Source: Chromatiales bacterium (GTDB lineage: Bacteria > Pseudomonadota > Gammaproteobacteria > Steroidobacterales > GCA-2729495). Taken from it: a DNA stretch of 64,000 bases. Both the position numbers and the translations under genes were made by a program. Below, piece after piece: positions 41,383 through 49,470 of this stretch (within the stretch, counting starts at the first letter, position 1; each line of letters starts with the position of its first letter). The stretch spans positions 213,341 to 277,340 of the forward strand of contig JAEUQA010000013.1 of assembly GCA_016789845.1 (NCBI GenBank). The letters run 5' to 3'. The notes beneath the pieces were generated by a model, which saw only the letters and a program-made list of their open reading frames with translations, ran no database searches and was not told where the DNA came from.

Positions 41383-44131
41383 CGGCCACCGCCTGTTGTT
41401 CCTCCTCGTACTCCTCCATGTCATCCCCGTAGTTCTCCCGCCACCATTGGGTGTTTACGACGTACTCCACCTCAATGGGATCCGCAGCCGCCCCCCCTTG
41501 GGTTCTCGGGAAACTAATCCCCCAAGCGGCGGCCGCAGTCACGGTAAGGTCCGGATCATTGGCGGATGGCAGCACCTCCCGGTCCTTCGTTGAAAGGCCA
41601 AGAACATGCAGCATAAGGAGTGGTCGCGAGCGAACGTTACGGTAGTGTTTGTCGCTGATGCTTCTCTTCTTGATACCCGCCGACGACGTCTCTGCCTCAA
41701 ACATCGCTCTTGCCGCAGCCATTTCTTCAGCATCGAGACCCGCCTTTTCTGCGCCTCGCGATGCTACCCGGCCCGCAGAGCCGCTGACTGCAAAGTAGCC
41801 AGGCCCTGCAGCATTCCTCCTGTACTCTGAGCGCCGGTACTGCCGCCGCACTGGCAATCCGGCAACTGTGTGTGGCGACGCCAGCTCGGTCTCTTGAGGG
41901 CTGATCATAACGACGTCCCATAGACCGAGTTCATAGTCGCGTCGGGAATCGATATAGCGCACCACGGGTTCGGCTTGGGTCTTCATGCATGCATCATCGT
42001 GATTCACAAAGCCCCGGACAAAATCCGTCACAACTTCAGCGGGGACTTGGCTCCACAGGTAGCCTCCGTCGCTCGCAGGCCTGCCGTACTCCCGAACCAG
42101 CCGGGCAACGACTCGCTCAAGTGATTCGAGATTCCGGTCTATTGCGTCGTCTCGAAGGGCGGTTGTCTCTATGAGTCGCCCCCCAAGCGCGACCGAGTGC
42201 GTCACCTTTCGTCCCGTTCGCATCTTGTTGCGTGCCGTAACAATCAACGAATCAGGGTGAGATCGAACCCGCAGCCCGAAGTCTTTGGGCGCCCGGCCAG
42301 CCCGCTCCATTCTTCTGAACTCGTCCCGCAATTCCTCTGCCGCATCCCAGACGTGTGCGTACCAGCCGATAGCACTTCCGGTCATATACAGCCGGCAGAT
42401 GTCTTCATACCCGTCGCGATACCCAAACCACCGGCCCATCTGGAGCAGCGTGTCGTACATAACCGAATTGCGGAGGAAATACGAGACCGTAAGGCCCTCC
42501 AGGGTAAAGCCTCGCGACAGTGAGAGCCCGCCGACGGCAATAACATGCAGGCCCGACTCTTTGTAACGGCGATAGTCGAGCGCATCCGCGGAACGACTGT
42601 TAATCGTGCGCACATCGACGGGACCAATCGCCTGCGGCAACAGGGGCAGAAGCGACTCCCACGGTTCAGGGGCATGCCCCTGAAGCCACGCCCCCCAGGC
42701 CCGGTGGAGATCACGAATATGGGGCTCGGCCAGCGCTTGGTACGGCATCAATGCAGCATGCCCTTTGCAGGCTTCGCGCAAACTGCCCAAATAGTCGATG
42801 ACCAGCCCCGCGACTTTCTGCTGTACATCATTAAAACGCGAGACATTCACGAGCATGGACGAGTGCGCCGACCCGTGTCCTCGACAGATTCGGACGGCGC
42901 GGGCAATTACGAAGGAGCGAATTGCCTCTCGCAGTGATTCAGGAAGCTCCCCGGGGGAATGCGTAATCTTGTGCTTCTCGGGCAGCAAGGTGTGGTGGTC
43001 GCTAACTTCGCGCAGGCAATATCGAAGATCGCCATCCTCCAAGAACATCCGAGACCCACCGACATAGTTTGTCGGCGCATCGAGTGAAACGATGAAGTCA
43101 CGCGGAAATAGGTCTTCCTGCTCCATCGCATCCTTTGAGTCGGGGTCGATGAAGATGTTGGCAAACGGAGTTGCGGTATATCCGACGTAGACGTTTCTCT
43201 CAAACAACCCGAGGAGTTCCCTAAGTTGCTGATTGATCCGATTCGGCAGATCAGGATTTCCCGACGTATTGATGGAGGCATTGTCGGCCTCGTCATCGAT
43301 GAGAAGCATCGGCACCCCGGCTATCCGACCGCCTTGGTCCTGGCTGTTCCGCCGCAGCCAGTCGATCAGATTTCTCAGCAGCCTGGCGTTCTTCTTCATC
43401 ACGAGGATGATCGGCTCCGCTGCCGCCTGTAGGGCAACGGGCAGGTTGGCGCTGTTCTGGTTGAAGTCGCTCGAGCGGCTAGTAAGTGACATCGGACGCC
43501 GCGAGATGTCTAGAAGACCGACCCCGGTCCGCGCCTGACTAGCATCTATTCCCTTTGCCTCGCTATTGAGGCCAATGAAGCCATCCTCGATCCGCTCCTG
43601 CGTCTGCACCCGGAGATTCTCTTGAATGCCCGTCAGGAGGACGATGAATCGGTAACCGTAGTCCGCTGCCTTGCTGATGACGCCAGTGTAATTCGCTGTC
43701 TTGCCGGACTGGACGTGACCGACAACGAGACCCCGTCGGGTCCAAGCCCCCGTACGCAGGGGATTCTCGAAAAGCCCCGTGATCTTGTCCGTGTCCTTGT
43801 CCAATACACCAAGCACTGCGGGCGTGAAGCCGCGATTCTGCAGAAATGACCGATAGCGACCATAGTAGAAGTCCGTGGTGGTTGCCCTCCGTGAGGGAAG
43901 CCATTCCACAAATGGCAACTGGATGGAGGCCGCATCAGCCATATCGATTGCCAGCTTCGATTCAATGCGCCGGGCACAGATTTCAACAGTTTCGTCACTG
44001 ACTTCCGCGTCAAGATCCGCCCGCATTCTCAGAAAGGTTCTTAGGACCTCACGGACCTTTTCGGGCGTCTTCTTTCCCGGCATGTTCGACAGGAAGCCAA
44101 TTACGCTGGCTTCAACGGACTCAATTGTCAC
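41372..44131 (-). CDS. Z1-domain ATPase (helicase-like)
   Basis: 919 residues. P-loop GHVQSGKTANYTG (about 143), Walker B LLIDDEADNAS (about 285), motif III YVGYTATPFAN (about 325), and the Z1 domain around 555-620 with GGLSLSRGFTLEGLT and LLQMGRWFGYR. The Z1 proteins are superfamily 2-like ATPases that sit next to MutL/MORC-like ATPases and nucleases in anti-phage islands. Stop-to-start contact with the GHKL ATPase gene (44131/44132) shows one operon. Likely motor or loader in the system. Confidence 0.93.
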   Translation of the reverse strand: MTIESVEASVIGFLSNMPGKKTPEKVREVLRTFLRMRADLDAEVSDETVEICARRIESKLAIDMADAASIQLPFVEWLPSRRATTTDFYYGRYRSFLQNRGFTPAVLGVLDKDTDKITGLFENPLRTGAWTRRGLVVGHVQSGKTANYTGVISKAADYGYRFIVLLTGIQENLRVQTQERIEDGFIGLNSEAKGIDASQARTGVGLLDISRRPMSLTSRSSDFNQNSANLPVALQAAAEPIILVMKKNARLLRNLIDWLRRNSQDQGGRIAGVPMLLIDDEADNASINTSGNPDLPNRINQQLRELLGLFERNVYVGYTATPFANIFIDPDSKDAMEQEDLFPRDFIVSLDAPTNYVGGSRMFLEDGDLRYCLREVSDHHTLLPEKHKITHSPGELPESLREAIRSFVIARAVRICRGHGSAHSSMLVNVSRFNDVQQKVAGLVIDYLGSLREACKGHAALMPYQALAEPHIRDLHRAWGAWLQGHAPEPWESLLPLLPQAIGPVDVRTINSRSADALDYRRYKESGLHVIAVGGLSLSRGFTLEGLTVSYFLRNSVMYDTLLQMGRWFGYRDGYEDICRLYMTGSAIGWYAHVWDAAEELRDEFRRMERAGRAPKDFGLRVRSHPDSLIVTARNKMRTGRKVTHSVALGGRLIETTALRDDAIDRNLESLERVVARLVREYGRPASDGGYLWSQVPAEVVTDFVRGFVNHDDACMKTQAEPVVRYIDSRRDYELGLWDVVMISPQETELASPHTVAGLPVRRQYRRSEYRRNAAGPGYFAVSGSAGRVASRGAEKAGLDAEEMAAARAMFEAETSSAGIKKRSISDKHYRNVRSRPLLMLHVLGLSTKDREVLPSANDPDLTVTAAAAWGISFPRTQGGAAADPIEVEYVVNTQWWRENYGDDMEEYEEEQQAVADVV

Positions 44132-45619
44132 TCACGTGTCCTCTTCAAGCTGAGCGATGATCCTGTCCATACGCTCAGGCAGCGAAGCAAACGGCTCGAC
44201 CAACAGCAGTCTTGCCCGAAAGTCGGTCTCATTTTCCGCAGTGCAGGCGTCTCGCATCATTCTGGCAAGGACGATCAAGAATTCGTCATCGGGAGCAACT
44301 GGTTCAGTCTTCTTTGGGTCAGTCCCCATGTCACTAAAGAACAGGGCTGCCGGGAACGACGAGCCAACCAGCTTCAGCACCGCGTCCAGCCTGCTTCGTG
44401 TATCTGCTTCCAAATCCATTCGAAGGTCTTCCACAAGCGGATGGCTCAGATCGATCTCGTAAGCATTCCGCTCGTTGAATACCCGCCTCACCCACACTTG
44501 CTTTACAGTCTTCTGTCGCTCCATCACCAACGTGCCACGGTGGGTATAGGGCCGCTTGGCGCTTTGCCTGATCCGGTCGACTACCTGACGCATTCGCTCC
44601 CGAATGGCGTGGGGAGGATTGGCACGGGACTTACGTACATCGATTGTCCAGAGCTGGTCGAGTGTATTGGGAATATCTACCTTTACCCGCGCGAGCTTGG
44701 TGAGCTCCTCCTGCTTCGCCAACCGGAACCACGTACCCCAGTTAATGAGACGACGATTGCGGTAGACGTAAAACCCCTGGTTCCGGAGGTAGCCCTCCTC
44801 GCCCGCCAAACGCTCGTACTCTTGTGGCGACACCTTCGAATGATGAGGAAGAATGTATGGCTGGATAGAGACGGTCTCGTCGCCAATAGTCACCTTCTCG
44901 TCCAGCATGTGACTCGTCGCTGTGTTACGCGCGTTGAATGGATCAAATGCCTCGACGGGATTGCCATTGATCGCCATCGCTACGCGAGGGCGCCTGGGGT
45001 CGCCTTCGAGGAATCGGTGAAATACGAGACTGAGGTGACGACGAACAGAGTCCATTCGAGCATTCAGAATCCTGCGAGAACGGTCGTTATCGCCGTCGAG
45101 GTCCAATCGATCGATCTTGCGCCACAAAATGCCCGTCCCTTGGCCGCTGAGGCCCTCAATTCCGGGGAGGGCCGCCATCTCGGCACCAGTCACGGGCAAG
45201 AGGCCCCAATCGTCACGCTGCCTGACTATGTCGAGATCCCAGCACGCGCCGCTCCTGGCCCCATTCTTCTCCGAGACAACAGTCAGTTGCCTGCACTGGG
45301 AGAAGGACGCCGTCTTCATTCCAAGACTAAAACGCCCCAGATCCTCCCGGTCGCGGACTTCACGTGGATCCCGTGCGCCCAGACGCATGGCCTCGCGAAG
45401 TTCTTTGGACGTAAGTCCAACCCCGTTATTGACTATGGCGATCCACGGTTCGCCACCCAGCCACCCGAACCGCAACTCGATGGCAGTTGCGGACGCAGTC
45501 AGGGCGTTATCGATTATGTCTGCAACGGCAGATTCGAGGGAGTACCCGATATCCCGAAGCGCCTCAATCATGGCGCCGGCTCTTGGAGGCAAGTCATATG
45601 GCACTTGCTCCTCTGTCAT
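44132..45619 (-). CDS. GHKL ATPase, MutL/MORC-like
   Basis: 495 residues. Bergerat-fold motifs: N box SAVADIIDNALTA (about 30-42), G1 IVNNGVGLT (about 61-69, in the place of DxGxG), G2 GRFSLGMKTAS (about 96-106). A C-terminal helical region carries AENETDFRARLL and ends with acidic residues. First gene of the minus-strand operon ATPase-Z1-nuclease-AIPR. In the related prokaryotic MORC-like systems this ATPase is thought to clamp DNA and drive the partner helicase/nuclease. Promoter lies in 45620-46181. Confidence 0.92.
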   Translation of the reverse strand: MTEEQVPYDLPPRAGAMIEALRDIGYSLESAVADIIDNALTASATAIELRFGWLGGEPWIAIVNNGVGLTSKELREAMRLGARDPREVRDREDLGRFSLGMKTASFSQCRQLTVVSEKNGARSGACWDLDIVRQRDDWGLLPVTGAEMAALPGIEGLSGQGTGILWRKIDRLDLDGDNDRSRRILNARMDSVRRHLSLVFHRFLEGDPRRPRVAMAINGNPVEAFDPFNARNTATSHMLDEKVTIGDETVSIQPYILPHHSKVSPQEYERLAGEEGYLRNQGFYVYRNRRLINWGTWFRLAKQEELTKLARVKVDIPNTLDQLWTIDVRKSRANPPHAIRERMRQVVDRIRQSAKRPYTHRGTLVMERQKTVKQVWVRRVFNERNAYEIDLSHPLVEDLRMDLEADTRSRLDAVLKLVGSSFPAALFFSDMGTDPKKTEPVAPDDEFLIVLARMMRDACTAENETDFRARLLLVEPFASLPERMDRIIAQLEEDT

Positions 45620-46181
45620 CGGGGCATTCTTCTTTCGCTTGGGTGATCAACGAAATCACTGCGGGCTGCAGCTGATGCCCTCGTGGGCACCCTGCGCGGC
45701 TTGTGACTGAGACTCACGGGCATTGTGCCTACGCGACGGATTCCAGGGCACGCGCCGAAGCCTGCCTGACGCGCTTGCTGCAAGCCTATATCGAGCGCGC
45801 GTTCTTCCGTGAGACCCTTGGACAAACCTTTCCCCCCGACTGCCGAGCCCAAGATCAGCGGAAACTCGGAGTTCCAACCTGAATAGCTTATGTGCCAAGA
45901 CACCGCTATTGGTCGATACACACTAACCGCAGCAGGTGACAGGCCATACACTCACCCAAGATTTTTACATTTCCCAGGAATCTACGCATCACTCGTTTGC
46001 GTGATCGGACATAAGTTAACTTGGCGTTTCCGGCGCCGCCCACTTTCGGGCGAATCCGCCGCTCCTCCGCGAGGTGGATCCTTCACGGGTCCGATAGAAA
46101 TCTATCTTCTCGCAGATCTGTTAATGACGTGCGTCCCAGCTTACCCTCGGTTGTCAACTAACCGTAGAGGACGATTGATCA
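45620..46181. other. Intergenic region between the defence operon and the EcsC gene
   Basis: 562 bp with lower GC (around 50-55 percent by eye). It must contain the promoter of the ATPase-Z1-nuclease-AIPR operon (minus) and of the EcsC gene (plus). Short frames (for example 45616-45951 minus) cross it but have no recognisable similarity. An AT-rich part at about 45945-46020 (atttttacatttccc, gacataagttaact) is the likeliest promoter area. No tRNA, repeat or IS seen. Confidence 0.5.
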
Positions 46182-47003
46182 ATGGCTCCAGCCGCTTCAG
46201 AGGTTCGAGAATTGAGAGACGCAAAATATACCCTTGAACACCCGGGCATTGCTGCCACGTTGAGCAACGTAATCGGCATGCCGCTCGAGGGCGTCCTCAC
46301 TCGCGTTTCAACGAAATTCAATCTCAAGGTTGGAGAGCTTTCCAGGAAAGCCGTGGAGACCGCTTTAGACGTCGCACTGCGCACCATGGACCATAGTCAT
46401 CGCGCGCCGTCGTGGAATCGCGCACATACGCTTGCAGTAACGGCTACGGGCGCAGTGGGTGGTACGTTTGGGCTCGTCGCTTTGGCAGTTGAACTGCCAA
46501 TATCGACGGCGATTATGCTTAGATCAATCGCCGATATAGCGCGAAGTGAAGGAGAAGACCTGTCCACTCCAGATGCTCGCCTTCAATGTGTTCACGTTCT
46601 CGGCCTTGGCGGGCGCTCAGGAAGAGACGATGGGACTGACACTGGGTACCTGGCAGTTAGAGCAGCGATCGCAAATTCTGTTACGGAGGCGGCCACTCAC
46701 TTGGCCCACAAGGGTCTCGCTAGCAAGGGTGCGCCTGCGATTGTTCGTTTCATCGCCCAGGTTTCGACGCGTTTCTCTATCGTCGTATCGCAGAAGGCGG
46801 CCGCACAGACAGTGCCGTTAATAGGCGCAATCGGCGGCGGCGCAATTAACACGATCTTCTTGAATCACTTCCAAGACATGGCAAAAGCGCACTTCATCGT
46901 AAGACGTCTGGAGCGCGCGCACGGGTTTGACGAGATCGGGCGCCTGTACGCCGAGTTGCGAACAGGCCGTTCGGCTAGTCGCAGGCGTCCGTCGGAGGGC
47001 TAG
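46182..47003 (+). CDS. EcsC-family protein
   Basis: 273 residues. The EcsC domain covers most of the protein: HRAPSWNRAHTLAVTATGAVGG, LVALAVELPISTAIMLRSIADIAR with a hydrophobic helix near 95-115, and a C-terminal hydrophobic stretch (TVPLIGAIGGGAINTIFLNHF). EcsC proteins are membrane-associated, of poorly defined role. AGAGGACG precedes the ATG by about 8 nt. Codon use is weaker in GC than that of csrA or alaS, like the defence cluster on its left; probably part of the same acquired segment. Confidence 0.88.
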   Translation: MAPAASEVRELRDAKYTLEHPGIAATLSNVIGMPLEGVLTRVSTKFNLKVGELSRKAVETALDVALRTMDHSHRAPSWNRAHTLAVTATGAVGGTFGLVALAVELPISTAIMLRSIADIARSEGEDLSTPDARLQCVHVLGLGGRSGRDDGTDTGYLAVRAAIANSVTEAATHLAHKGLASKGAPAIVRFIAQVSTRFSIVVSQKAAAQTVPLIGAIGGGAINTIFLNHFQDMAKAHFIVRRLERAHGFDEIGRLYAELRTGRSASRRRPSEG

Positions 47004-47208
47004 GCCGGGCGCTTTTCGCTCAGAGGTGCGCCGGGCTGCTCTCTGTACTGGGCCCGGGCAAACTCTTGCTGGAGTGGTACAAAGGGAGGGATTGATTCGC
47101 CGCCGGGTACGGCGGCTCACCCCTGCGGGGCAGCGCTTCGCGCTGTCCAAAACTGCCCTGCAGTTTTGTCGAACCGAAGGGTTCTACATCTCCATCCCAT
47201 TCCACCAG

Positions 47209-47250
47209 GTCAAAAGAAAAGGGGCCCAAGAGGACCCCTTTTCTTTTGAC
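47209..47250. terminator. Bidirectional rho-independent terminator beside tRNA-Ser
   Basis: A perfect 16-bp inverted repeat (GTCAAAAGAAAAGGGG ... CCCCTTTTCTTTTGAC) with a 10-nt loop directly after the tRNA 3' end. A- and T-rich flanks inside both arms make it work in both directions, stopping tRNA-Ser (minus) and EcsC (plus) transcription. Confidence 0.88.
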
Positions 47251-47343
47251 TGGCGGAGAGGGAGGGATTCGAACCCTCGATACAGCTTTAGACCGTATAA
47301 CGGTTTAGCAAACCGTCGCCTTCAGCCACTCGGCCACCTCTCC
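47251..47343 (-). tRNA. tRNA-Ser (GCT)
   Basis: 93 nt on the minus strand. Acceptor GGAGAGG pairs with CCTCTCC; anticodon loop TTGCTAA gives anticodon GCT, flanked by the ACGGT/ACCGT stem; a long variable arm (type II tRNA, ATACGGTCTAAAGCTGTAT) and GTTCGAATC T-loop. The CCA end is encoded (tgg at 47251-47253). Position next to csrA and near alaS is as in other gammaproteobacteria. Its 3' end points to the defence cluster, a common integration site for islands. Confidence 0.97.
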
Positions 47344-47387
47344 GGATCGGGCGCGCAGGATAGCAGATAGCGGGCCGCCGAATGAGG

Positions 47388-47411
47388 GGTCGCGGCTGAA
47401 GCCGCTCCTAC
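47388..47411 (-). repeat. GTAG-type REP, overlapping the csrA stop codon
   Basis: On the minus strand GTAGGAGCGGCTTCAGCCGC, then GACC: the classic REP head tetranucleotide GTAG followed by an imperfect palindrome. The TAG of GTAG is the stop codon of csrA. Confidence 0.9.
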
Positions 47412-47617
47412 GTGGCCAGCTTGTAACCCTCGGTATGGCCGTTCATCACCCCATTCTCGTGGCAGATCCGCTGGTAGATCTCCTCCCGGTGGACCGTCAC
47501 TTCCTTGGGCGCCTTCACGCCGATGCGCACCTGGTTTCCCTTGACTCCCAGCACCGTCACGTCGACGTTGTCGCCGATGATCACGGTTTCGCCTATCCGT
47601 CGCGTCAGGATCAGCAT
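47408..47617 (-). CDS. csrA: Carbon storage regulator CsrA
   Basis: 69 residues, the normal length. Dimeric RNA-binding protein that blocks translation at GGA-containing leader hairpins. All conserved features are present: [16 protein letters not shown] at the N terminus, [18 protein letters not shown] in the core, REEIYQRI near the end. The last codons (Leu-Ala-Thr) run into a REP element whose GTAG supplies the stop codon, so the native C terminus may have been changed slightly. GGGGGG about 8 nt before ATG. Neighbours tRNA-Ser and alaS keep the standard order. Confidence 0.98.
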   Translation of the reverse strand: MLILTRRIGETVIIGDNVDVTVLGVKGNQVRIGVKAPKEVTVHREEIYQRICHENGVMNGHTEGYKLAT

Positions 47618-47976
47618 GGTCGTTACCCCCCAATCCGGCTTGTTGTTGTTATTCCGTTAGAGTCGTTTTTATTGTTAGTTCGGCGTCTTGCCGCCCCGGC
47701 GCCGGTAGCCGGGGTTCAGGGAATATACCTGCAGGCTCCCAATATGAATAGACGGTGAATAGCGTCGGAAAATCTTCCGATTTCAGTAACCTAAGGGGCA
47801 GTCCTTAAGCCGGGCGGCTACTGGCGCCGGCTCCCAACCCAGGCCGGAACCGCGGCCAGGGCCCCACTCAGCGCCTGGGGGTCGAAGCGGCTAGCCCGCC
47901 TCGCACTCCGGAAACCGGGCAATTTCGCCGGTTTCGTCAGGCCGGACCCGGTCCGGTCATTGGTAGACTGGCCCGC
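47618..47976. other. csrA upstream region
   Basis: About 360 bp without a supported gene. The AT-rich stretch at about 47632-47690 (gttgttgttattccgttagag, tttttattgttag) precedes csrA and should hold its leader/promoter. A possible minus-strand -10 (TATATT, near 47725) is seen without a convincing -35. The segment nearest 47976 carries the short element CATTGGTAGACT in front of the next gene. Confidence 0.5.
47958..47969 (+). promoter_or_regulatory. CATTGGTAGACT element upstream of an antitoxin-like gene (copy 1)
   Basis: CATTGGTAGACT lies 7 nt before the ATG at 47977. The same 12-mer recurs 8 nt before the similar antitoxin-like gene at 49005. TAGACT could be a -10 box giving near-leaderless transcripts, or the whole could be an operator for autoregulation. 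Confidence 0.6.
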
Positions 47977-48126
47977 ATGGACAACCTCACCGACCCGGAA
48001 CGGGAACAGCTCTGGCTGGAAGAAGCCGCCCGCCGTGCCGCCCAGATTGATAGCGGCGAGGTCGAGCTCATCCCCGGCCAGGAAGTCGCCCGGAAGGCCC
48101 GAGCCCTGCTGGACCGAAGCAAATGA
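47977..48126 (+). CDS. Short addiction-module component (antitoxin-like)
   Basis: 49 residues: MDNLTDPEREQLWLEEAA followed by RRAAQIDSGEVELIPGQEV and an ARKARALLDRSK tail. This is the C-terminal half of the CHP02574-type antitoxin family seen also at 26354 and 49005; the N-terminal helix is lacking. No RelE-type toxin follows directly. Its TGA overlaps the ATG of the next gene (ATGA), so it is translated with the 89-residue protein and the nucleotidyltransferase. Could be a truncated antitoxin reused for a new partner. Confidence 0.72.
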   Translation: MDNLTDPEREQLWLEEAARRAAQIDSGEVELIPGQEVARKARALLDRSK

Positions 48127-48392
48127 GTTCCACCCCGGACCAGCAACCCATCCAGCGCACCGTCGGCAAGCGCGTGTCCCGCGAGGGGCAGCCGATGACC
48201 GATCCGGCCCGGGCGGCTGACCGGGACGCGATGACCCGGAACGCCCGCTATCGGACCCGGGCGCCAAAAGGCGTTTTTTTCTATTCCTCCCACGAGGAAA
48301 TGGCCGCCGACCGCCTGCGGTGGACGGTCGACCTCATGGCCGAGCGGGACCAAACTGCTGCGGACCTGGCTGCCAAGGACCAGGCGCGCTGA
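48123..48392 (+). CDS. Small hypothetical protein, middle gene of a three-gene unit
   Basis: 89 residues, charged, low-complexity N terminus, and a core APKGVFFYSSHEEMAADRLR followed by WTVDLMAERD. Not recognised as a named family. Overlaps by 4 nt with the gene before and by 1 nt (TGATG) with the nucleotidyltransferase after, so the three are coupled. Candidate antitoxin or adaptor for the nucleotidyltransferase. Confidence 0.65.
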   Translation: MSSTPDQQPIQRTVGKRVSREGQPMTDPARAADRDAMTRNARYRTRAPKGVFFYSSHEEMAADRLRWTVDLMAERDQTAADLAAKDQAR

Positions 48393-48883
48393 TGGAATTC
48401 ACCCGTCCCGCCACCTGGGACGACGTCAGGACCCTGGCCCACTACCTCGCTGAAGCCGGGGTCGAGTACGCGCTGGTCGGTGGCTACGCCGTCGCCGTTC
48501 ACGGCTTCAACCGGTTCTCGGAGGATATCGACATCCTCGTCAATCCCTCGGCCGCGAACGCGCGGCGCTGGATCGAGGCCCTGTCCCGGCTGCCGGATGC
48601 GGCGGCCAGGGAACTCGCGGATGAACAGGACGTGTTCGCCGCGGACAAGCGCTACGCGATTCGCATCAATGACGAATTTGTCGTGGATGTGCTGCCGTCC
48701 GTGGCCGGCCTGTCGTGGGAGCAGATGGTCCCGCACATCATTACGAAGGAGATCGACGGCGTGCCGCTCCGGCTGCTCGACCTGGAGGGACTGCTGAAGA
48801 CCAAGCAGGGTGTGCGGCCGAAGGACCAGCTGGACGCCAGCATCATCCGGGATGCACTCGCGCGGCGGGGGCGAAAGACCTGA
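48392..48883 (+). CDS. Nucleotidyltransferase (AbiEii/MNT-like)
   Basis: 163 residues from ATG at 48392. NTase motif ALVGGYAVAVHGFNRFSEDI with DIL following (about 25-50): the GG-x(9-13)-D-x-D pattern, and a third carboxylate in EFVVDVLP (about 105). Small single-domain NTases of this kind act as toxins (AbiE-type) or antitoxins (MNT) that transfer NMP to tRNA or to a protein partner. It is the third gene of a coupled unit with two small proteins. Confidence 0.87.
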   Translation: MEFTRPATWDDVRTLAHYLAEAGVEYALVGGYAVAVHGFNRFSEDIDILVNPSAANARRWIEALSRLPDAAARELADEQDVFAADKRYAIRINDEFVVDVLPSVAGLSWEQMVPHIITKEIDGVPLRLLDLEGLLKTKQGVRPKDQLDASIIRDALARRGRKT

Positions 48884-48984
48884 CTTGAAATCCTGCCGGT
48901 CGGCAAACCCAACGGCCCGGGCCACTCCCGCACTGCAGAAACAGGGCTAAACCGTGGGTTTCTCCCGGCTGCTTCCCCCCGGGA

Positions 48985-48996
48985 CATTGGTAGACT
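48985..48996 (+). promoter_or_regulatory. CATTGGTAGACT element upstream of an antitoxin gene (copy 2)
   Basis: Same 12-mer as at 47958, 8 nt before ATG at 49005, with otherwise unrelated flanks. The conserved distance suggests a promoter -10 or an operator shared by the two antitoxin-like genes. Confidence 0.6.
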
Positions 48997-49004
48997 CGCA
49001 CCCC

Positions 49005-49262
49005 ATGTCCCGCCCAGTCGCCAGGATCCAGGATGAAATCCGCCGCCTCAGTGCTGCGGAAAAGGAAGAGGTGCTTCGCACCCTCCTGGAGGAGCTCGAC
49101 GGCCCCCCGGATCCAGACGTAGAAGCAGCGTGGCTGGAGGAAGTCGAGCGCCGCGCTGCGGAGATCGACTCGGGGCAGGTGCAGTGCGTTCCTGCTGAGG
49201 AAGTCTTTCGACAGCTGGACGTGTTGCTGACGAAGACACCGCCCTCACCCTCGCGCCCGTAG
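49005..49262 (+). CDS. Addiction-module antitoxin component (CHP02574-type)
   Basis: 85 residues from ATG at 49005: IRRLSAAEKEEVLRTLLEEL helix and DVEAAWLEEVERRAAEIDSG with a short tail. Related to the products at 26354 and 47977. No RelE-type toxin overlaps it; the next two genes form their own pair, so this may be an orphan or may cross-talk with that toxin. Confidence 0.8.
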   Translation: MSRPVARIQDEIRRLSAAEKEEVLRTLLEELDGPPDPDVEAAWLEEVERRAAEIDSGQVQCVPAEEVFRQLDVLLTKTPPSPSRP

Positions 49263-49284
49263 ACGCCTGTTGGGAAGTTTGCCC

Positions 49285-49470
49285 ATGTCAACCGCCAAGG
49301 ACGATCTGACCCGGCTCATTCAGCAGCAGCCGGAGGACAGCTCTCGCGAGGAGATCATTCGTGAGTTGGCGTTCCATGCCATGGTTGAGCGCGGCCTGTC
49401 GGATGCCGACGCGAAGCGGTCGATCTCCAACGAGGAAATGGGCCGGCGCATTCGCTCGTGGCAACCATAA
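49285..49470 (+). CDS. Antitoxin partner of ParE-type toxin
   Basis: 61 residues: KDDLTRLIQQQPEDSSREEI opening, then a helix with MVERGLSDADAKRSISNEEM. This resembles the small antitoxins that pair with ParE toxins. The toxin start (GTG 49458) lies inside its last codons, which couples the two. Confidence 0.78.
   Translation: MSTAKDDLTRLIQQQPEDSSREEIIRELAFHAMVERGLSDADAKRSISNEEMGRRIRSWQP

Noticed and set aside
45616..45951. Open frame of 111 codons upstream of the GHKL ATPase gene
   Set aside because: No similarity recognised, no ribosome binding site, lies in the promoter region of the operon.
47004..47343. Attachment-site duplication of the tRNA-Ser 3' end
   Set aside because: No second copy of the tRNA 3' terminal sequence was noticed near the left border of the defence block, and no integrase gene is present; island claim rests on context only.
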